From Citrus sinensis (taxonomy: Eukaryota > Streptophyta > Magnoliopsida > Sapindales > Rutaceae), in assembly GCF_022201045.2 (NCBI RefSeq), contig NC_068564.1, forward strand, positions 1,364,001-1,428,000: a stretch of 64,000 nucleotides of DNA, read 5' to 3'. Under the pieces are notes generated by a model that did not search any database, was not told where the DNA came from, and worked only from the letters and a program-made list of their open reading frames with translations. A program made the translations under genes and the position numbers. Position 1 is the first letter of the stretch; each line of letters opens with the position of its first letter. Shown piece after piece: positions 52,093 to 64,000 of the stretch.

Positions 52093-53435
52093 TGTTGCTA
52101 ACTAACGTTGTCTTTAAGCTTGTCTCTATAGTTGGTAATCTAGTGGCTCTAAATACTGGACAAATGAACTATAATGAATACAAAAGTAACTTTGGCAATA
52201 CAGAGAATGAAGTTGCTCAAGAAGCTATCACCATCAACTTCAATATCATTCACGAGATGTTATCAAATTTTGTTGCATACGTAATTAATTGCTCAGCATA
52301 TAAAACAGGAAGCTGTTTACTGAATTATATTGCCTACGTGTACAATCATATAACGAGAAAAATATATATATATATGTAAGTACGTAACGGTTCCAATAGA
52401 ACTATCTAATCGATATTTGTAATGAATCTTGGTGCGTTCATCTTAATATTTTCGCTTACTATAATTCGAGTAACGTTATTAGATTATTTTATTGATAGAT
52501 AAGAGATTACATATTTAGGTACTGTGGAATTAACTGGGGAAGAAGGAGATTATCTTGAATTTACGAGTAGAGATTGATTTAAGAGGATTGATCTAATGCC
52601 TCTAGTCGGGTGGGTTTATACACCTGATTGTAAATATTATTTTACAATTGAATACTCTTTGGTGTCTCTTAAAGAGGCTTTCACGAATTTGAGTGCTTTC
52701 TGAAACAGACAACACAAAAATCCAAAAACGAACACACGTCGACTCAAGCACAGACGTGTGCCATGACGATATCAGGAAGCCTTCCTCTTCCTCTACCTCT
52801 CTCCCCCATCATAATTCCGCATTCACATATTTACGTATAAAGGAATCAGCAAGCCAGTGCATTGTCATAAACGGAAGCTCCCTTCAGAGTTCACATGTCC
52901 ACGTGAGCTCCCTTCAGAGTTCACGTTATTACTTGTTCAGAGAAAGGGAAGGAGAAGGGTCTTCGCTTGATCACATTTGAGGTACCATCAACTTTTGATT
53001 ATCTTTTTGTATATGCAAGTACTTCAACTTCGCTTCACTTGCAATATATGCCACTAGCGATGCTATGCTCCATGAAAGTTCTCTTGCATTCCCTTGCCTT
53101 GCTTTTGTAATTTCACTTCTCATAATAAGGAAGAAGTTTTTGTTTTTTTATCACTCACTTGCATTCACAACTTTGTTTTTTATTTTTTATTTTTGGGGAC
53201 TTGGACCAACCGGTATCATCCCTGGAGGTTTTACAGTTGAGCTAACCAGCATCACTTGCTACTTTTTTGGTTCTCTATTTTTGAATTTAATGCTCAAGGA
53301 AATTTCATGATAATTTGTTTTAGTTGGATTCTTGGAATTTTAATAAATATATAGTATATTTATGTGGGCTTGTAAATGAGTATGGGTTGGTGTGCAATAC
53401 AGGGCTCGAAGAGCAAGTGAAAGTGATAAAGCAAG
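52093..53435 (+). promoter_or_regulatory. Upstream region and leader of the ABCC gene
   Basis: A 19-bp direct repeat (AGCTCCCTTCAGAGTTCAC) occurs at 52876-52894 and 52906-52924 in the presumed first leader exon. That exon plausibly ends at a donor near 52980 (CATTTGAG|GTACC). A leader intron then runs to an acceptor near 53401 (AATACAG|GGCTCG), 34 nt before the ATG. The transcript start is not determined. Confidence 0.45.
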
Positions 53436-59818
<6,383 letters not shown>

Positions 59819-59895
59819 GGCTACCGATTATTTCTTTTGTAGTTCTTTAATTTTCTATTTCTTTAACAGCAAAGAGAAATTAAAAGTGAAAGTAG

Positions 59896-60290
59896 TGTTA
59901 GGAAATTGATGAGTGAAGTAGGGCCACAACTAAAATGAAATTGGAAGAAAAATGAAGAATAAGCATACAACAGGACACCGTAGTTTATGTGGTTCGATCT
60001 TTAACCTACGTCCACATGTAAAAATAAAAAGGATAATTTTTTTACTATATAGGGAGAATTATAAATATTTTGAGATAAATTCCTCACTACCCAAAACCCA
60101 ATTTATTACATCCACACTCTCATATATAAATATTGAAAACAAATGCTTATAAAGAGAAACTTATTTTTTTCTCTTTTATAAGCTCTCGGATGCACTCAAA
60201 ATGAGATGCAAAACTCATTTGCATGGCTTCCCTTTTAAAGCCAATTGTTGGCTAACAAATTACACAAGTTAGGTTTGGTAGCCACCTAAC
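59896..60290 (-). repeat. Truncated copia LTR in minus orientation
   Basis: This segment is the reverse complement, with moderate divergence, of 60469-60862. It begins TGTTAGGAAATTGATGAGTG, the LTR end, and breaks off at 60290 after GCCACCTAAC. It lies 78 bp downstream of the ABCC stop codon, probably within or next to that gene's 3' UTR. Confidence 0.75.
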
Positions 60291-60336
60291 TTGTGGGAGA
60301 ATTGTTGAAAATCATCAAATCTCCAAGTGGGAGAAT

Positions 60337-60862
60337 TGTTGAAAATTAGTACAAGACTTCTAGAAATGGTTGAAAATCAGTGCAAGACTTTTAGAAATTT
60401 GGTGCCGTCATTGACATTTTGATTTAGTAATTGCCGACTATGGACAAAATGAAATGGAGGTGGATGAGTTAGGTGGTTGCCAAATCTAACTTGTGGAATT
60501 TGTTAGCCAACAATTGGCTATAAAATGAGAGCCATGCAAATGAGTTTTGCATCCCATTTTGAGTGCATCCAAGAGCTTATAAAAGAGAGAAAAATAAGTT
60601 TCTCTTTGTAAGCATTTGTTTTCAATATTTATATATGAGAGTGTGGGTGTAACAAATTGTGTTTTGAATAGTGAGGAATTTATCTCAAAATACTTGTAAT
60701 TCTTCCTATATAGTGAAAATTTTATCTTTTTATCTTTACCTGTGAACTTAGGCTAAAAAGTCAAACCACGTAAACTACGGTGTCCTCTTGTGTGCTTATT
60801 CTTCATTTTTCTTCCAATTTCATGTTAGCTGTGGTCCTGCTTTACCCATCAAATTCTTAATA
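60337..60862 (+). repeat. Copia LTR in plus orientation, with PPT before and PBS after
   Basis: It starts TGTTGAAAAT and ends near TTCTTAATA, a decayed TAACA-type end. A polypurine-like AAGTGGGAGAAT (60325-60336) precedes it, and a primer-binding site TGGTATCAAAGC (60864-60875) follows. About 46 bp upstream, the same PPT-plus-start motif (GTGGGAGAATTGTTGAAAAT) occurs once more. Confidence 0.7.
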
Positions 60863-61017
60863 GTGGTATCAAAGCAACTGGTTGTATTTTTTGGAGTCTG
60901 TGGTACTGTTCAGGTAAAAGTACTATTCACGTATACAGTACTGTTCCCGTATACGGTTACTGTTCACGTGAAACGGTGGGAGCTGATCCTAGCAAAGTTA
61001 ATTTGTGGTGAAAAGCG

Positions 61018-63795
61018 ATGGCGGGAAAATACGAAATTGAGAAGTTCAACGGAAATAAATTTTCGTTGTGGAAAATGAAGATAAAAGTTGTATTGAGGAA
61101 AAATAATTGCTTTGCAGTAATTGGAGAAAGGCCCATAGAGATAATTGATGACAAATAGAACGAGATAGACGGCAACACCATTTTTTATCTACACTTGGCA
61201 CTTGCAGATAGAGTATTATCTAATGTGACAGAGAAAAAGATAGCAAAGAAAGTATGGGATACTCTTACAAAATTGTAAGAGGCCAAAACGCTGCACAACA
61301 AGATCTTCTTAAAAAGAAAACTCTATACCCTTCGAATGGTGGAATCTATATTAGTAACTAACTTAGGGATGGCAAATTTTTCCGGACCCGGCCCGGACCC
61401 GGATAAACCCGGACGATCCGGTCCGGGTTAAACCCGCCCCGGGTGCATAAAAATGAGGATCCGGGTAGCATTTTTTCAAACCCAGATACATGCGGGTCCG
61501 GTTGCGGGTTTAACCGAACCCGGATTCCGAAAACCCGGACGCGCACTAAAATATTAATAATTAATTAATTAATTAATTTTTATTATTAAATATAAATATA
61601 AAAGCCAAAAGTAAAAAAAAAAAAAGGAAAGAAACGAAAAGAAACCCTAAATCCCCACCCCAACCGCCACCTTTATTTTCCTCTTCCTCAACATCAATTC
61701 AATTCATCATCATCCACCCATCGTCAATTCATTATCAACAATAATAACAATCAATATCATCCTCAACATCAATTTAAATCATTGTCAATTCATCATCGAT
61801 CATCATCAAAAGCAACAAACAATCTTTGGCACCATCAAATTCAACCTTATCTCTCATCTCTCATCAAATTCGATCTCATTTCTCTCTTGTTCTTGGATAC
61901 TGGATCTCAAACCTTGCTCGCTACTCTCATGGCTGCCACCTCCTCGATTCGCTGGTGCCTCAACCGACACCTTAAAGAAACTGCTAATCTACTCTTGTTG
62001 GCGCTCGATCTCATCTCTCTCTTGTTCGTGGATGCTGGATCTCAAACCTTGCTCACTGCTTTCATGGCTACTGCCTCTTGGACTCGCCGGTGTCTCAACC
62101 AACACCTCAAATAAACCGCTAATCCACTCTTGTACAAAGTCAAAAGGGGCATGCACAAAGGCTTTATTGTTCCAGCCTCCAAGTTTCCGGGTTCAAAACC
62201 CGCAATTCGGAAACCCGAATTTTTCCGGGTTGAATCCGTACCGGACCCGGAGAAAGAAAATGCGGGTTTATATCCGGATCCGGGAAGGAGAATTGGCATC
62301 CGGGTCCGGAACCGGAAAGGCCAGACCCGGACCCGGACCCGGTTTTTGCCATCCTTAAACTGACTACGTCAACACCTTGAAAACTATATTTTCACAACTC
62401 ACAACGTTGGGTCATAATATAGAGGAAAATGAACACGCGGAACTTCTACTTCAAAGTCTACTAGATTCATATGATTAACTCATCATTAACCTGACGAACA
62501 ACAATTCAATGAACAGTCTAATTTTCGACGATATTGCAACCTCCGTATTAAATGAGGAAAGTAGGCGAAAAAACAAGGAAGACATACTGGTGAGTTCGCA
62601 GCAGGCAGAAGCGTTATCAGTGACGAGAGGGAGATCAACGGAACGTGGCCCCAATGGGAGTCACAATCATGGTAGATCAAAATCCAAAAGTAAGAAAACT
62701 GTTAAATGCTACAACTGTAGCAAAAAAAGGCACGTCAAGAAAGAGTGTTGGAACAGCCAGAAGAGATGAGAGGGCAAAGAACCTGAGTCATCAAATGCTC
62801 AGAGGTGTGTAGCAAGTACCTCGGATGATGGCGAAATTATCTACAGCGAGGCAACAACTGGTTTAGAAGGCAGAAAACGGTTATCTGACGTCTGGCTTAT
62901 ATACTCAGGAGCCACCTGGCACATGACCTTTCGGAGAGAATGGTTCTACACATTAAATCTATCTCAGGAGGATCTGTATATATGGGTGATGATTATGCCT
63001 TAGAGATCGATGGTATTAGTACAACCAATATAAAAATGTTTGATGGTACAATTCGCACAATTGAGGAGGTACGACATGTCAAAGGCTTGAGGAAGAATTT
63101 ATTGTCTTTAGGACAAATGGATAGTCGTTGGTATAAAACTCATGTAGAAAATGGGATCATGAAGATTGTTAAAGACGCGCTTGTATTAATGAAGGCAGAA
63201 AAGATCGGTGCGAAGCTATTCATGCTTAAAGATGAAACACTACAGGAAAACTGATGCGTGTGTCGCATTAAATGGAGAAGAGTCGACGATGATAAGACAT
63301 CTCAAACTTGGCCACATGTGGAATAAGGTTTGAAAATTCTCTCTGAGCGGAACTTACTTCCGGGACTCAAATCACTAAGTTTACCATTCAGTGAGCATTG
63401 TATTACAAGTAAGCAGAATAGATTAAAATTTAGCAGATCTGTTTCCAGAAGTAAATGTATTATAGACTTGGTTCATTCTGATGTTTGAGAATCACCGGAT
63501 ATATCCATGGGAGGAGTAAAGTACTTGGTGACTTTTATTAATGATTATTCTAGGAAACGTTGAGTGTATCCAATCAAGAAAAAGTCAGATGTGTTTCCAG
63601 TATTCAAACAATACAAAACGCGGGTAGAACTTGAATCCAGGAAAAGATCAAGTGGTTGAGGACAAATAATGGTGGAGAGTATACAGACGGCGAGTTTCTT
63701 GCTTTCTGTAAGCAAGAAAGTATTCAGAGGCAGTTCACGGTGGCATACACTCCCCAACAAAATGGAGTGACAAAGAGGGTGAACAAGACTCTTAC
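61018..63795 (+). pseudogene. Decayed copia gag-pro-integrase, interrupted and 3'-truncated
   Basis: From the ATG at 61018, gag reads MAGKYEIEKFNGNKFSLWKM and continues with in-frame stops (for example within 61150-61160 and at 61276). A hAT-type element splits it at 61364-62357. Gag resumes with a zinc knuckle (CYNCSKKRHVKKEC, about 62708-62749, with the usual Gly replaced by Arg). A protease relic follows (YSGATWHM, the catalytic Asp changed to Tyr, about 62900), then integrase pieces (NGGEYTDGEFLAFC, YTPQQNGV). The frame ends at 63795, where it joins an inverted LTR, so RT and RNase H are missing. It is not expected to be functional. Confidence 0.85.
61364..62357. mobile_element. Non-autonomous hAT-type element inserted in copia gag
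   Basis: The ends TAGGGATGGCAAA and TTTGCCATCCTTA are near-perfect terminal inverted repeats. Flanks AACTAACT (61356-61363) and AACTGACT (62358-62365) are an 8-bp target duplication with one mismatch, as expected for hAT. Both subterminal regions are packed with CCGGACCCGG/CCGGGT-type repeats. The centre holds an imperfect tandem duplication of about 130 bp (about 61845-62110; shared TGGATCTCAAACCTTGCTC). There is no transposase; small frames inside are incidental. Confidence 0.85.
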
Positions 63796-64000
63796 AAAAA
63801 GGATAATTTTTTCACTATACAGGGAGAATTACAAGTATTTTGAGATAAATTCATCACTACCCAAGACCCAATTTATTACACACACTCTCATATATAAATA
63901 TTGAAAACAAATTATTATAAAGAGAAACTTATTTTCTCTCTTTTATAAACTCTCGGATGCACTCAAAATGAGATGCAAAACTCATTTGCATGGCTCCCTT
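63796..64000 (-). repeat. Second truncated copia LTR in minus orientation, continuing off the window
   Basis: From AAAAGGATAATTTTTTCACTATACAGGGAG onward it follows the sequence at about 60035-60237 closely. It joins the integrase frame at a short A-rich stretch (ACAAAAAGGATAA). The junction falls inside the LTR rather than at an LTR end, so it is a rearrangement, not a normal insertion boundary. Confidence 0.75.

Overview
The window is a piece of a plant nuclear genome: AT-rich, with canonical GT-AG introns, long intergenic DNA, tRNA-derived SINEs, MITEs and Ty1/copia elements. The gene content points to a eudicot, probably a rosid. Citrus would fit, but the sequence alone does not prove that.

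Eight host genes have reading frames that close exactly once the introns are removed. In order they are: a cytokinin response factor of the AP2/ERF family (minus, 6149-7252, 367 aa); a UBC9/UBC10-type ubiquitin-conjugating E2 (minus, 20352-24066, 148 aa); a stand-alone myosin-I TH1-domain protein (plus, 30868-33312, 229 aa); an LRR receptor pseudokinase (minus, 34499-36442, 619 aa); a domesticated BED/DUF659 hAT-transposase-like protein (plus, 40586-43561, 676 aa); a small UBA-domain protein (plus, 44267-46207, 222 aa); a GT31 hydroxyproline O-galactosyltransferase (minus, 46859-50322, 342 aa); and a full-length ABCC10/MRP14-like ABC transporter (plus, 53436-59818, 1483 aa). From memory of Arabidopsis, the order CRF - UBC10 - myosin-related - LRR kinase - UBA protein - HPGT1 matches At5g53290 to At5g53340. 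The hAT-derived gene and the transposons would then be insertions into an old conserved block.

Mobile DNA fills much of the rest. An apparently intact Ty1/copia element (25028-30326) has two 611-bp LTRs that read as identical, a 5-bp target duplication (ATACA), a primer-binding site and one open gag-pol frame. It lies between the E2 and TH1 genes and looks like a recent insertion. The right edge (59896-64000) is a decayed, rearranged copia cluster. It starts 78 bp after the ABCC stop codon, contains LTR copies in opposite orientations, and has a ~1-kb hAT-type element inside gag. The left 20 kb holds a 691-bp Mutator-type MITE, three clear SINE insertions (two sharing one triplicated target site), a SINE-like element with an internal tandem duplication, and several smaller inverted-repeat elements.

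The genes do not form a pathway. They are ordinary independent plant loci covering cytokinin/ERF transcription, ubiquitination, membrane or cytoskeleton binding, receptor signalling, arabinogalactan-protein glycosylation and vacuolar-type ABC transport. I found no new multi-gene system. The most useful second-look items are the microsynteny, the recent copia insertion, the stand-alone TH1 protein, the initiator codon split by an intron in the hAT-derived gene, the triplicated SINE target site, and the inverted LTR cluster behind the ABC transporter. Exon coordinates were worked out by hand from splice signals and reading frame, and no database search was run.
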